Positions 6,154-13,762 of a stretch of 15,541 nucleotides of DNA are shown piece by piece. Position 1 is the first letter of the stretch. The number at the start of each line of letters is the position of its first letter. The notes beneath the pieces were generated by a model, which saw nothing but the letters and a program-made list of their open reading frames with translations, was not told the DNA's origin and did not search any database. A program made the position numbers and the translations under genes. Source of the stretch: an uncultured Acidimicrobiales bacterium (GTDB taxonomy: Bacteria > Actinomycetota > Acidimicrobiia > Acidimicrobiales > UBA10347); the NCBI GenBank assembly GCA_937942965.1, contig CALDGN010000366.1, positions 1-15,541 of the forward strand, read 5' to 3'.

Positions 6154-7336
6154 GGACTGCGGCGATCTCGGCATCGTCGGACCAATCGACTGCCCGCACC
6201 GAACCCGTGAGCGGCGTCCGCTCCCCCGTTTCGGTGGAGAGCAGGAGCGACTCGCCGGCCAGCGTCCGAGCGACGATCCACTCGCCGCCTGGTGATATCC
6301 AGACCTGATCGCGCGCCCCGAAGTCGATGACCCGTGGTTCGGGATGGGCAGGCGTTGTTATGTAGAGCTCGCAGACGAGCGACTCGTCGCATCGTTCCAG
6401 CACTTCGCTGTCGATCGATGCCGCCACGAGCACGTCATCGCTGAACGCCTCGACGCCGTTCGGCACGTATTCGAATGTGCCACCGGTGCGGGGCAATACA
6501 AAGAGGCCCCGTTCGCGAATCGCCAGGATGTCGGCATCGGCTGGCACATCGAAGCCAGGCCCCCACGCGCCATAGGAACTCTCGCCGATGTTGCGCGGGT
6601 CCCGAAGGTCATTGATAAAGGCGACACGGCCGTCTTGGTCGATGTCGATCACCACGAACTGGGTCGACACCAAATAGGCCAGGTCGAGCTGGCCGGGATC
6701 AACCGCCCAGCTGCGTCGCCCGTCCGAGATCAGCGGAAACTGGGCCGCTTCCTCAAACCCGGTGGCTGTTTCGATCGCCGGTTGAACGGTTCCCGATTCG
6801 CTGAGAATTTGGAGCCCCATCGGCGACGGATAGATGACGGCCCAATCGCCAATGTCGTTCTGAAACAACTGGGCGACCGAGTCGGAAACGAGTCGGTCGG
6901 CTGCGAGCGGATCGGTGGTGCCGACGCCCGCCGACGCGTCGGGGTCGAGGCGCGCCCCTTGCGTAACGCCGTCTTGGGTCCCGGCCTCGTCAGATGACGT
7001 TGACTCGGTGACCTGGGCCGGCTCGGCATCGCCAGCGCTCGCTGCCTCGTCGCCAGAGCGGAGAAACAGCAGCGCCGCAACAACAGCTGCCACCGCGACC
7101 AGAAGGCTCACCGCAAGCGCAGGCAGACCTGATCGTTTGCGGGGCGCACCCGCCGGCGGTTGCCATGGTGCGCTGTCCCGCGACGTCATATCCGGCGAAC
7201 CCATCTGAGCCGGACCGGCGGTGATGTCGACCGTTCCGGTCGTGTCCTGCTGCGGCACGACCGGCAAAACTGGCATCGAAATATCGGTCGATTCGTGACC
7301 ATCGAGCGCTTGACCACAGTGCGGGCACGACGACAT
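6044..7336 (-). CDS. Membrane-anchored protein with N-terminal CxxC knuckle and large extracytoplasmic domain
   Basis: A 430-residue protein. It starts with a single CPHCG zinc-knuckle half (C4, C7), then a Pro/Gly/Thr-rich linker, a basic patch (APRKRSG) and one hydrophobic segment (about 71-92). The charge pattern predicts N-terminus inside and everything after 92 outside. After an acidic Ser/Ala-rich stalk (93-135) comes a domain of about 290 residues made of short beta-rich repeats (for example IGDWAVIYPSPMGLQIL, RRSWAVDPGQLDLAYLV, GARDQVWISPGGEWIVARTL, VRAVDWSDDAEIAAVL), suggesting a beta-propeller like WD40/TolB types; one Cys pair (CDESLVC) may form a disulfide. Function unknown; such proteins often sense or bind cell-envelope ligands. 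GTG at 7339 and ATG at 7336 are both possible; GGAG lies just upstream. It is divergent from the betaine-type importer. Confidence 0.85.
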   Translation of the reverse strand: MSSCPHCGQALDGHESTDISMPVLPVVPQQDTTGTVDITAGPAQMGSPDMTSRDSAPWQPPAGAPRKRSGLPALAVSLLVAVAAVVAALLFLRSGDEAASAGDAEPAQVTESTSSDEAGTQDGVTQGARLDPDASAGVGTTDPLAADRLVSDSVAQLFQNDIGDWAVIYPSPMGLQILSESGTVQPAIETATGFEEAAQFPLISDGRRSWAVDPGQLDLAYLVSTQFVVIDIDQDGRVAFINDLRDPRNIGESSYGAWGPGFDVPADADILAIRERGLFVLPRTGGTFEYVPNGVEAFSDDVLVAASIDSEVLERCDESLVCELYITTPAHPEPRVIDFGARDQVWISPGGEWIVARTLAGESLLLSTETGERTPLTGSVRAVDWSDDAEIAAVLTDQELTMVFPERAETQSVTLPIAPSASAVLLVPTG

Positions 7337-7347
7337 CACGCTCCGAG

Positions 7348-7353
7348 ACTATG
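7348..7353 (-). promoter_or_regulatory. Candidate -10 box for the zinc-knuckle membrane protein gene
   Basis: CATAGT on the minus strand, within GTCATAGT, 8 nt from the GTG at 7339 (11 nt from the ATG). The same GTCATAGT stretch precedes the LysR gene. The expected transcript would have a leader of only a few bases. No good -35 was identified. Confidence 0.4.
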
Positions 7354-7422
7354 ACGAATTTCACTCAGGCCACGGCTCGGGCACACCTCCGCGTAACCGA
7401 CTCCAGCTGAACAGTCGTTCAA

Positions 7423-7445
7423 ATTGGGCATTCGCGTGGCCCAAT
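7423..7445. promoter_or_regulatory. Inverted repeat, possible operator between divergent genes
   Basis: ATTGGGC, a 9-nt spacer, then GCCCAAT: a perfect 7-bp dyad in the 240-nt gap between the membrane-protein gene and the importer operon. The arm spacing (centres about 16 bp apart, near 1.5 helical turns) suits a dimeric repressor or activator. No regulator gene is adjacent. Confidence 0.45.
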
Positions 7446-7519
7446 CGACGAACCGCATGACAGATCTACGTGGCCTATTTGTGCGGAATTTTGGCCCCGA
7501 GCCAGTCGAAGCCGCTTCC

Positions 7520-7528
7520 TGCTAGGTT
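7520..7528 (+). promoter_or_regulatory. Candidate extended -10 for the importer operon
   Basis: TGCTAGGTT fits an extended -10 (TGn plus TAGGTT). It would start transcription about 43 nt before the ATPase ATG. No -35 at the right distance is evident (a TTGGCC lies too far, 26 nt), so support is weak. Confidence 0.3.
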
Positions 7529-7577
7529 CGAAGCGATTCGGTTGCCGGGGGATGGCGACCGTAGAAAGTTGAGGGGA

Positions 7578-8798
7578 ATGAGCACCCATAGCTCCGCGGA
7601 CGAGATCATTAGGCTTGAGAGCGTCTACAAGATCTTCGGACCGCAGCCACGAGGTCGAGCACTCAAGCTCGCCAAAGATGGCTTGACGAAGAACGACGTC
7701 CAGGCCGCAACGGACCATGTCGTTGGTATGACCGACGTGTCGTTCGAAGTCCGCCGAGGCGAGACCTTCGTGATCATGGGCCTGTCCGGCTCCGGCAAGT
7801 CGACCGCCATCCGCACGGTCAACAAGCTGCACGACATTACCGACGGCCGAGTCATGGTCGACGGCACCAATGTCCAGGAGCTCGACGGTGGTGATCTCCA
7901 GCAGTTCCGCCAGAAGATGGCCATGGTGTTCCAGCACTTCGCTCTCTTCCCTCACCGCTCGGTGATTGACAACACCGGCTACGGCCTCAAGGTGCAGGGT
8001 GTGGACAAAGACGCCCGCGACGCCGCGTCGCTCGAGGCGCTGAACCTGGTCGGCCTCGGTTCCTTTGCTAACTCGATGCCGAACGAGCTCTCCGGCGGCA
8101 TGCAACAGCGTGTGGGTCTGGCCCGTGCGCTCGCATCGGACCCTGACGTCCTCCTGATGGACGAGGCCTTCTCGGCACTCGATCCACTCATTCGTCGCCA
8201 GATGCAAGACGAGATGATGGCGATTCAGGACCATCTCCAGAAGACGATCCTGTTCATCACGCACGACCTCAACGAGGCCCTGCGTATCGGTGACCGCATC
8301 TGCATCATGAAGGACGGCGCCGTCGTCCAGATTGGTACCCCTGACGAAATTCTCACCCAGCCAGCGACCGGCTACGTCGCCGAGTTCGTCCAAGACGTCG
8401 ACCAAGGTCGCGTCATCGACGTCTCCAAGATCATGCGCGACGCCGTCGTGATCGAGCCCGACACCGGCATCGCAGCAGCAGTTTCGGCAATCGGTGGCGA
8501 TGGCGGCTTCGTCGTCGATGCGAGCGGCCGCCCGAGCGGAGTCCTGACCCCCCAGGCTGCGCTCCAGGCACTTGCCGCAAACGGTTCGCTCGACTCTGCG
8601 CTGCGGACTGACTTCGATGTCACAACGCCGACCCAGAAGTTCAACAACATCTACGCCGCAGCCGGCAAGGGCCTGCCGATCGCGGTCGTCAACGACAACG
8701 GTTCGCTCATCGGTGTCCTGCACCCTCGCGAGATGGTCGAAGAGATGGGCCGCGTCGAGAGTCTCATCGACGGCTTCGAGCGCGAGGTGTTCATGTGA
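7578..8798 (+). CDS. proV: Glycine betaine/proline-type ABC importer, ATP-binding protein (ProV/OpuAA-like)
   Basis: A 406-residue ATPase that powers osmolyte uptake. Walker A GLSGSGKST (68-76), Q-loop in MVFQHFALFPHR (Q119), signature LSGGMQQR (171-178), Walker B VLLMDEAFSALD (191-202) and H-loop H229 are all intact. The N-terminal KIFGPQP...LAKDGLTKNDV insertion before Walker A is specific to the ProV/OpuA/GbuA group, which makes the assignment strong. Residues about 285-390 form a CBS-type module (VVIEPDTGIAAAVSAI, GFVVDASGRPSGVL, PIAVVNDNGSLIGVL); in OpuA such modules sense ionic strength or c-di-AMP. The start is the ATG at 7578 after GAGGGGA, although the reading frame extends upstream to 7470 without family similarity. 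TGA overlaps the next ATG by one base. Confidence 0.95.
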   Translation: MSTHSSADEIIRLESVYKIFGPQPRGRALKLAKDGLTKNDVQAATDHVVGMTDVSFEVRRGETFVIMGLSGSGKSTAIRTVNKLHDITDGRVMVDGTNVQELDGGDLQQFRQKMAMVFQHFALFPHRSVIDNTGYGLKVQGVDKDARDAASLEALNLVGLGSFANSMPNELSGGMQQRVGLARALASDPDVLLMDEAFSALDPLIRRQMQDEMMAIQDHLQKTILFITHDLNEALRIGDRICIMKDGAVVQIGTPDEILTQPATGYVAEFVQDVDQGRVIDVSKIMRDAVVIEPDTGIAAAVSAIGGDGGFVVDASGRPSGVLTPQAALQALAANGSLDSALRTDFDVTTPTQKFNNIYAAAGKGLPIAVVNDNGSLIGVLHPREMVEEMGRVESLIDGFEREVFM

Positions 8799-11086
8799 TG
8801 CTGCTGCTTTCTGAGAGAGCGATTTCACCACTCGTGGCACTGCAAACGGTGACGGGGCCCGAACAGGTCGACCGCAACGTCCCGATCAGTGACAACAACT
8901 GGCTCGACGCGTTCCGGGTGCCGTTCGGCGACTGGATCAAGATGACCTCGGACTGGGTCAACCAAGAAGCCGAATGGGTTACCGACACCATCAAGTGGCC
9001 GTTCGAGACCTTGTTCAACTTCATCATGAACGAGAACCCTGCGCGCGACTCGATCATGAGCATCTCGTGGATCTGGATGGTCATCGTGATGTTCTTGCTG
9101 GGGTCGTTCATGCGCAACACCCGGATCGGGCTGATGGTTGCCGGCATGACGGCGCTCTGCGGCTTTCTCGGCCAGGAGTACTGGGAACAGGTCTCCAAGA
9201 CGTTCGGCATGATCATCATTTCGGTCGCGCTGTGCGTGATCGTTGGCATCCCGCTCGGCGTGATGTGCGGGCGCTTTGATGGCGTCTGGAACGTCACCCG
9301 TCCGGTGCTCGACGCCATGCAGGTCATCCACTCGTTCGTATGGATGCTGCCGTTCATTGCCTTCTTCGGTATCGGCAACGTCTCCGCGACCATGGTGACC
9401 ATGATTTACGCACTGCCTCCGCTGGTGCGTCTCACGAACTTGGGCATCAGACAGGTGCCCGAAGATGTGGTCGAAGCGAGTCGAAGTTTCGGCGCGAACG
9501 AGCTTCGCGTGTTGACCGATGTCCAGCTCCCGTTGGCCCGGCCGGCCATCATGACCGGCTTCAACCAGACACTGCTGCTGGCCTTCTCGATGCTCGGCAT
9601 CGCGGCCTACATCGGTGCTGATGGCCTCGGCAAGCTCATCTTCCGTGCCATCAACAACGTGAACATCGCACTCGGCGCCGGCGCCGGTCTGACCTTCTTC
9701 TTGACCGCCGTGATCCTCGACCGCATCAGCCAGCCCGAAGCTGGCGACGGTCTCAGCCTGCTCGCCCGCATCCGTCAGGCGTTCGCCTACGGCCGCGACG
9801 CCGAAGGCACCTACTTGCAACTGAATGGCCCAGGTGAAGGTGGAGAGGCCGAGGTCATCGAGTCGGCACCGGTCGAACCCGAAGTCACCGAATACCCCGA
9901 GCCAATCACCGCCAGCGAACGCATGGGCCTCATGCTCGCCGCTGGCGGCTCGGTCGTGGCGATCATCGCCACGTTCCTGACCTGGTCCGGCGACGCCGGC
10001 AAGATCAGCAGCTGGGGACGCTTCGCCGACGAAAGCCTGCCCGGTCAGAGCTTCAGTGGCCTCGCCGCATCGGGCGGTTCCTTCTTCGGCATCTTCGTGC
10101 TGTTGCTCTCTGTGCTCGCACTTGCGGCCGCCGTGCGACCGCTCCTTACGATCGGCGGAGGCTTGTCTCGCACGCTGAACAAGTTGCAGGGCTTCGGCCT
10201 CGTCGCACTCGCCGGGCTCGTGGTGCTGAACTTCGTGCTGAACCTGGTCGGCATCGGCTTCAACACCACCGAGATGATCGCCCTGCTCGTGATGCTCGCC
10301 ATCGCCCTGTTGATTGCGATCGACACGTTTGTTCGAGGCACACCTCGCCTCGCCGCCGACGGTGCACTCATCGCCGCGGTCGGCGCACTCGGCGTCGCGC
10401 TTGCATTCGTCATCGCCCAGGCACATCCATCGGTCACCGACGTGAGCACCGGAATCGGTGCCTACCTGGCCGTAATCGGTGCTGGGGTCGCCTCGATCGG
10501 TGCGCTGATGGCGGTCTTCCGGGCGCCATACGCCGCCAAGGTCCCGATCTCGACATCGTTCCCACTGGGCATGGTCGTGACGGGCGCCATCGGCGCCTTG
10601 CTCATCTACTTCGGAGCCGTTGCCGCCTGGGTCGTTGACGAACGGACGGGTGCCGACGCAGCCAACCGCATCTTCGTCAAGGGACTGCAAGGCGACGGTC
10701 CGCTGCTCGGCTGGCCCGTGCTGATCTTCGGCGCCATCGCCGTCGTCGTCACGCTCATGCTGGCGCTTACCCGTCCGGTCGAATCCAATCGCTGGCGGCT
10801 CGGAGCACTTATCGCTGCTCCCGCCTCGGCGATCTTCTTCTTGTCGCTTGCGTTCACGCTGACGATGAGCCGCAACGGCGATACCGACTACCAGCTCGAC
10901 CGCAATGCGCTCACGGGCGCCGGCATCTTGCTGGCGATCACTGGCGCTGGCGTGTTCTTCGCCGTCGCTCGCGGGATCATGAATGACTTCCGCCGCAAGA
11001 AGGTCTACCTGTCGGTGGCCGGTTCGACCATTGATGTCGCCGAGCCACAAGTTGCCGCCACCGAGCTTGTGGGAGCAACACGATGA
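8798..11086 (+). CDS. proW: ProW-like ABC permease 1 fused to an extra polytopic C-terminal region
   Basis: 762 residues, about twice the usual ProW length (about 350 in E. coli). Residues 30-90 match the amphipathic N-terminal part of ProW; about 90-312 are the full permease core, with LDAMQVIHSFVWMLPFI, the ATPase-contacting EAA loop EASRSFGANELRVLTDVQLP (226-245) and the final segment ending LDRISQ. An acidic, Pro-rich linker (343-370) leads to residues 375-730 with about ten further hydrophobic segments. This part seems internally repeated: FLTW...GLAASGGSFFGIFVLLL (393-437) resembles VAAW...KGLQGDGPLLGWPVLIF (608-644). It ends in a basic DFRRKKVY motif. The extra region is not part of known ProW and has no function I recognise. 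The GTG at 8795 is an alternative start; ATG 8798 overlaps the ProV stop. Confidence 0.93.
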   Translation: MLLLSERAISPLVALQTVTGPEQVDRNVPISDNNWLDAFRVPFGDWIKMTSDWVNQEAEWVTDTIKWPFETLFNFIMNENPARDSIMSISWIWMVIVMFLLGSFMRNTRIGLMVAGMTALCGFLGQEYWEQVSKTFGMIIISVALCVIVGIPLGVMCGRFDGVWNVTRPVLDAMQVIHSFVWMLPFIAFFGIGNVSATMVTMIYALPPLVRLTNLGIRQVPEDVVEASRSFGANELRVLTDVQLPLARPAIMTGFNQTLLLAFSMLGIAAYIGADGLGKLIFRAINNVNIALGAGAGLTFFLTAVILDRISQPEAGDGLSLLARIRQAFAYGRDAEGTYLQLNGPGEGGEAEVIESAPVEPEVTEYPEPITASERMGLMLAAGGSVVAIIATFLTWSGDAGKISSWGRFADESLPGQSFSGLAASGGSFFGIFVLLLSVLALAAAVRPLLTIGGGLSRTLNKLQGFGLVALAGLVVLNFVLNLVGIGFNTTEMIALLVMLAIALLIAIDTFVRGTPRLAADGALIAAVGALGVALAFVIAQAHPSVTDVSTGIGAYLAVIGAGVASIGALMAVFRAPYAAKVPISTSFPLGMVVTGAIGALLIYFGAVAAWVVDERTGADAANRIFVKGLQGDGPLLGWPVLIFGAIAVVVTLMLALTRPVESNRWRLGALIAAPASAIFFLSLAFTLTMSRNGDTDYQLDRNALTGAGILLAITGAGVFFAVARGIMNDFRRKKVYLSVAGSTIDVAEPQVAATELVGATR

Positions 11087-13641
11087 CGACTCTCCTTGCG
11101 CAGCAAGACACCTCCACCTCCTCTGACGGGCCGGGCTTCCTCGAGAACTCGTGGCTCGATGACTACGAGTTCCACTTTGGTGAGTGGATCAAGCAGATCG
11201 TCGACTGGACCGACCAGAACATGGGCTGGCTCCTCGATGCCTTCATCTGGCCGTTCGAGTTCCTGTTCAACCTGTTGATGAGCCCTGACGAGACGGCGAC
11301 GTCGATCATGTCGCTGCCCTGGTACTGGGTCGGCATCATCTTCTTCATCATCGGCTCGATCACCCGCAACACCCGAGTCGGCATCATGGTCGGCTCGCTG
11401 GTGGTTGCCTGCGGTCTACTTGGGCCCGACTATTGGTCCGAGACCACCAAGACCTTTGGCCTTGTCTTTGTGTCCGTGTTCCTGTGCGCCATCATCGGCA
11501 TCCCGCTCGGCGTGCTGTGCGGTCGTGTCGATGGGGTCTGGAACGCGGTTCGCCCCGTGCTCGACGCCATGCAGGTCATTCACGCCTTCGTCTACATGCT
11601 TCCGTTCATCTTCTTCTGGGGACCGGGCGAAGCATCAGCAACGATGGCAACACTCGTGTTCGCACTGCCGCCACTCGTGCGCTTGACGAACCTGGGTGTG
11701 AGACAGGTGCCGTCCGATGTCGTCGAGGCCAGCAGGGCCTTCGGCGCCAGCGAAATGCGCGTGCTCACCGATGTGCAGCTGCCCCTTGCTCGGCCGGCGA
11801 TCTTGACGGGTCTGAACCAGACCCTGTTGATGGCGATCGGCATGCTCGGCATCGCCGCCATCATGGGCGCTGGCGGCCTCGGCAAGCTGCTGCTTCAGGC
11901 CATCGCATCGAACAACATCCCACAGGCCACCTCGGCCGGTCTCGCCTACTTCTTCGTGGCAATCGTTGCTGACCGAATCAGCCAACGTGAGTCGAGCGAC
12001 GGCCTTGGCCTGTTCGGCCGAATCCAAGAAGCGTGGACCTACCGAGCCGACCCCGAAGGCCTGCTCGCCGCCCAGGCAGCTCGTCTCGAGAACGCCGATG
12101 GCGATGTCATCGCCCAGGCCGAAGCCATCGTTGACGATGCCGCATCGGTCATCGAGTCCGAAGCTCCCGTCAATAGCGCTGAGCGTCTCGGACTGCGCAT
12201 CGGCTTCCTCGGTCTTGGCGCCGCCGCAGTCAGCGCCTTCTTGACGTGGTCGAACGACTCGGGCCTGGTCTCGGCATGGGGCCGCGGCGCCGACGTTGCG
12301 GTCGTGCCTGACGATCCCGAAGCCGGCCTGCTCGGCATGAGCTTCATGGGCATCGAAGCAAGCGGCGGAACCATGTTCGCCGTCTTCGTGCTCGGCCTGA
12401 GCCTGCTCGGAATCCTCTGTGCAGTCCGTCCGCTGCTGAGCTTCCCAGGTGCGGAGAGCATCGCCACAAAGTCACGCCGCCTCCAGGGCGCACTGATCAC
12501 GTTCATCGTGGCCGTCGGTGTCGCCGCCTGGCTGGCGAACATCTTCAATGGCGACATGAGCGCTTGGCTCGATGGCGCTGGCTACAACCGCATTGCGACC
12601 GCGGTCTTGCTGGTCGCTGCGATCGCTGGCGGCGAGTGGATCGGCCGCTACCTGATCGGACGCACCGGCTTGTTCGTTGGCGCCTTTGCCGTCACCGTTG
12701 TGCTGTGGCTCGTGCTTGGCGCTGATCGCTTGTCCACCATTGGTGTGCTGGCGTTCGCCGTGGTCGCCGTCGCACTCGCCGTCGAGGCGTTCGTGCTCGG
12801 CATGCCACGCCTCGGGGCGGACGGCATGTTGATCCTGGCGCTCGGCGCACTCGGAGCCGCAGTTGGCTACTTCATGCTGAACGGAGCCCCATTGGCTGGG
12901 GCCTACTCGCACGGCATTGGCGTCTACGTCGCACTGATCGGTACTGCGGTGGCCGTCGTTGGCGGAGTGATGGCCGTGTTTGCGGCTCCATACACGTCAC
13001 GCATTCCGCTCAAGCTCGACGTCAAGTGGCCATTGATCGTCGGAGCGGCGGTCGCGCTGATCGCCATGTTCGCGTCGCTCATTGCGCCGTGGCAGTCCGA
13101 TGCCCGCCTCGACTCTCTACTCACCCCCGAGATCGAAGCCGAGATCCAGCGCCTCCGCGACGAGGCCGGCGACGACATCGGCAAGCAGATTGCGAATGGT
13201 CAGGCGATCACCAACCTGATCAACTCAGCGCAGGCTGACCCGGTGCTCGTGAATGGCATCGAAGACGAAGGACCTCGCCTCGGCTGGCCAACGGTGGCAT
13301 TCGCCGCCGCAGCCGTCATTGCGGTTGCCCTCGCTGCCGGTCTACTGGGTGGCGACGAAACCAAACGCTGGCGCTTCGGCACCGTTGCCACTGGCCTTGG
13401 CCTGGCATCGATGATCATCCCCGCTGCGTGGATCTTCTCGTTCACACGTTCAGCCGAACCTCGAGCGATCACCGGCAACGGCGCATTCTTCACGATGGTG
13501 TTGGCGTTCATCTTCATCGCCATCGGACGCGGGGTCATCAGCGACTTCCGTCGTCGCAAGATTTACAGCGACATGGCTTCGGCCCAAAACGTCGTTGATG
13601 TGACCGACGACACGGCAATGGTCGGTTCAGCGGGCGCTTAA
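11083..13641 (+). CDS. proW: ProW-like ABC permease 2 fused to a larger extra polytopic C-terminal region
   Basis: 852 residues and clearly a paralogue of permease 1 from end to end. Core: residues 20-302, with LDAMQVIHAFVYMLPFI and EAA loop EASRAFGASEMRVLTDVQLP (215-234). A charged linker (325-365) precedes about twelve further hydrophobic segments. Compared with permease 1 it has roughly 50 more residues with about two added segments (near 500-570) and a hydrophilic loop of about 60 residues (671-730) that is predicted helical (EIEAEIQRLRDEAGDDIG). The motif GPRLGWP-(V/T) and the terminal DFRRRKIY are shared with permease 1. The ATG overlaps the previous stop as ATGA, with GGGAG 7 nt upstream. 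The two permeases likely form a heterodimer, whereas classical ProW is a homodimer. Confidence 0.93.
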   Translation: MTTLLAQQDTSTSSDGPGFLENSWLDDYEFHFGEWIKQIVDWTDQNMGWLLDAFIWPFEFLFNLLMSPDETATSIMSLPWYWVGIIFFIIGSITRNTRVGIMVGSLVVACGLLGPDYWSETTKTFGLVFVSVFLCAIIGIPLGVLCGRVDGVWNAVRPVLDAMQVIHAFVYMLPFIFFWGPGEASATMATLVFALPPLVRLTNLGVRQVPSDVVEASRAFGASEMRVLTDVQLPLARPAILTGLNQTLLMAIGMLGIAAIMGAGGLGKLLLQAIASNNIPQATSAGLAYFFVAIVADRISQRESSDGLGLFGRIQEAWTYRADPEGLLAAQAARLENADGDVIAQAEAIVDDAASVIESEAPVNSAERLGLRIGFLGLGAAAVSAFLTWSNDSGLVSAWGRGADVAVVPDDPEAGLLGMSFMGIEASGGTMFAVFVLGLSLLGILCAVRPLLSFPGAESIATKSRRLQGALITFIVAVGVAAWLANIFNGDMSAWLDGAGYNRIATAVLLVAAIAGGEWIGRYLIGRTGLFVGAFAVTVVLWLVLGADRLSTIGVLAFAVVAVALAVEAFVLGMPRLGADGMLILALGALGAAVGYFMLNGAPLAGAYSHGIGVYVALIGTAVAVVGGVMAVFAAPYTSRIPLKLDVKWPLIVGAAVALIAMFASLIAPWQSDARLDSLLTPEIEAEIQRLRDEAGDDIGKQIANGQAITNLINSAQADPVLVNGIEDEGPRLGWPTVAFAAAAVIAVALAAGLLGGDETKRWRFGTVATGLGLASMIIPAAWIFSFTRSAEPRAITGNGAFFTMVLAFIFIAIGRGVISDFRRRKIYSDMASAQNVVDVTDDTAMVGSAGA

Positions 13642-13643
13642 AA

Positions 13644-13659
13644 CCGCAGAATTCTGCGG
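13644..13659. promoter_or_regulatory. Perfect 16-bp palindrome after the permease 2 stop
   Basis: CCGCAGAATTCTGCGG, fully self-complementary, begins 2 nt after the TAA of permease 2. As RNA it gives a 6-bp stem with AAUU loop and no U-tract, so it is a poor terminator; it could protect the upstream message from decay or, as DNA, be an operator for the ProX-like gene. Confidence 0.6.
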
Positions 13660-13710
13660 AAGTAGACCCGCTGACCGATCTTTACGGTTTTGTTGCGATA
13701 AGTTCAAATG

Positions 13711-13734
13711 TCGAGTTGGTTCCGCCCGACTCGA
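13711..13734 (+). promoter_or_regulatory. Leader hairpin upstream of the ProX-like gene
   Basis: TCGAGTTGG pairs with CCGACTCGA (9 bp, one G-U) around the loop TTCCGC. It ends 13 nt before the Shine-Dalgarno site. It may act in mRNA stability or in separating strong expression of the binding protein from the upstream genes. Confidence 0.5.
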
Positions 13735-13747
13735 TCTTCATGCCCAC

Positions 13748-13755
13748 AGGAGGGG
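13748..13755 (+). promoter_or_regulatory. Strong Shine-Dalgarno site of the ProX-like gene
   Basis: AGGAGGGG, 7 nt before the ATG at 13763. It is the best ribosome site in the window, in keeping with the usual excess of binding protein over permease. Confidence 0.8.
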
Positions 13756-13762
13756 TTAATCA

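Noticed and set aside
7491..7496. TTGGCC as -35 of the importer promoter
   Set aside because: 26 nt from the candidate -10 instead of about 17; kept only the extended -10 with low confidence.
7470..7577. 36-residue N-terminal extension of the ATPase
   Set aside because: No similarity to ProV, no ribosome site at 7470, and it covers the likely promoter; ATG 7578 matches family length.
7419..8840. Open minus-strand frame of 473 codons opposite the ATPase gene
   Set aside because: Composition (many His, Asp, Val, Glu) is typical of antisense of a GC-rich gene; the plus strand has all ABC motifs.
8825..11050. Open minus-strand frame of 741 codons opposite permease 1
   Set aside because: It is the mirror of a highly biased coding frame, is rich in Asp/His/Glu/Gly without domain pattern, and lies opposite a clear ProW protein.
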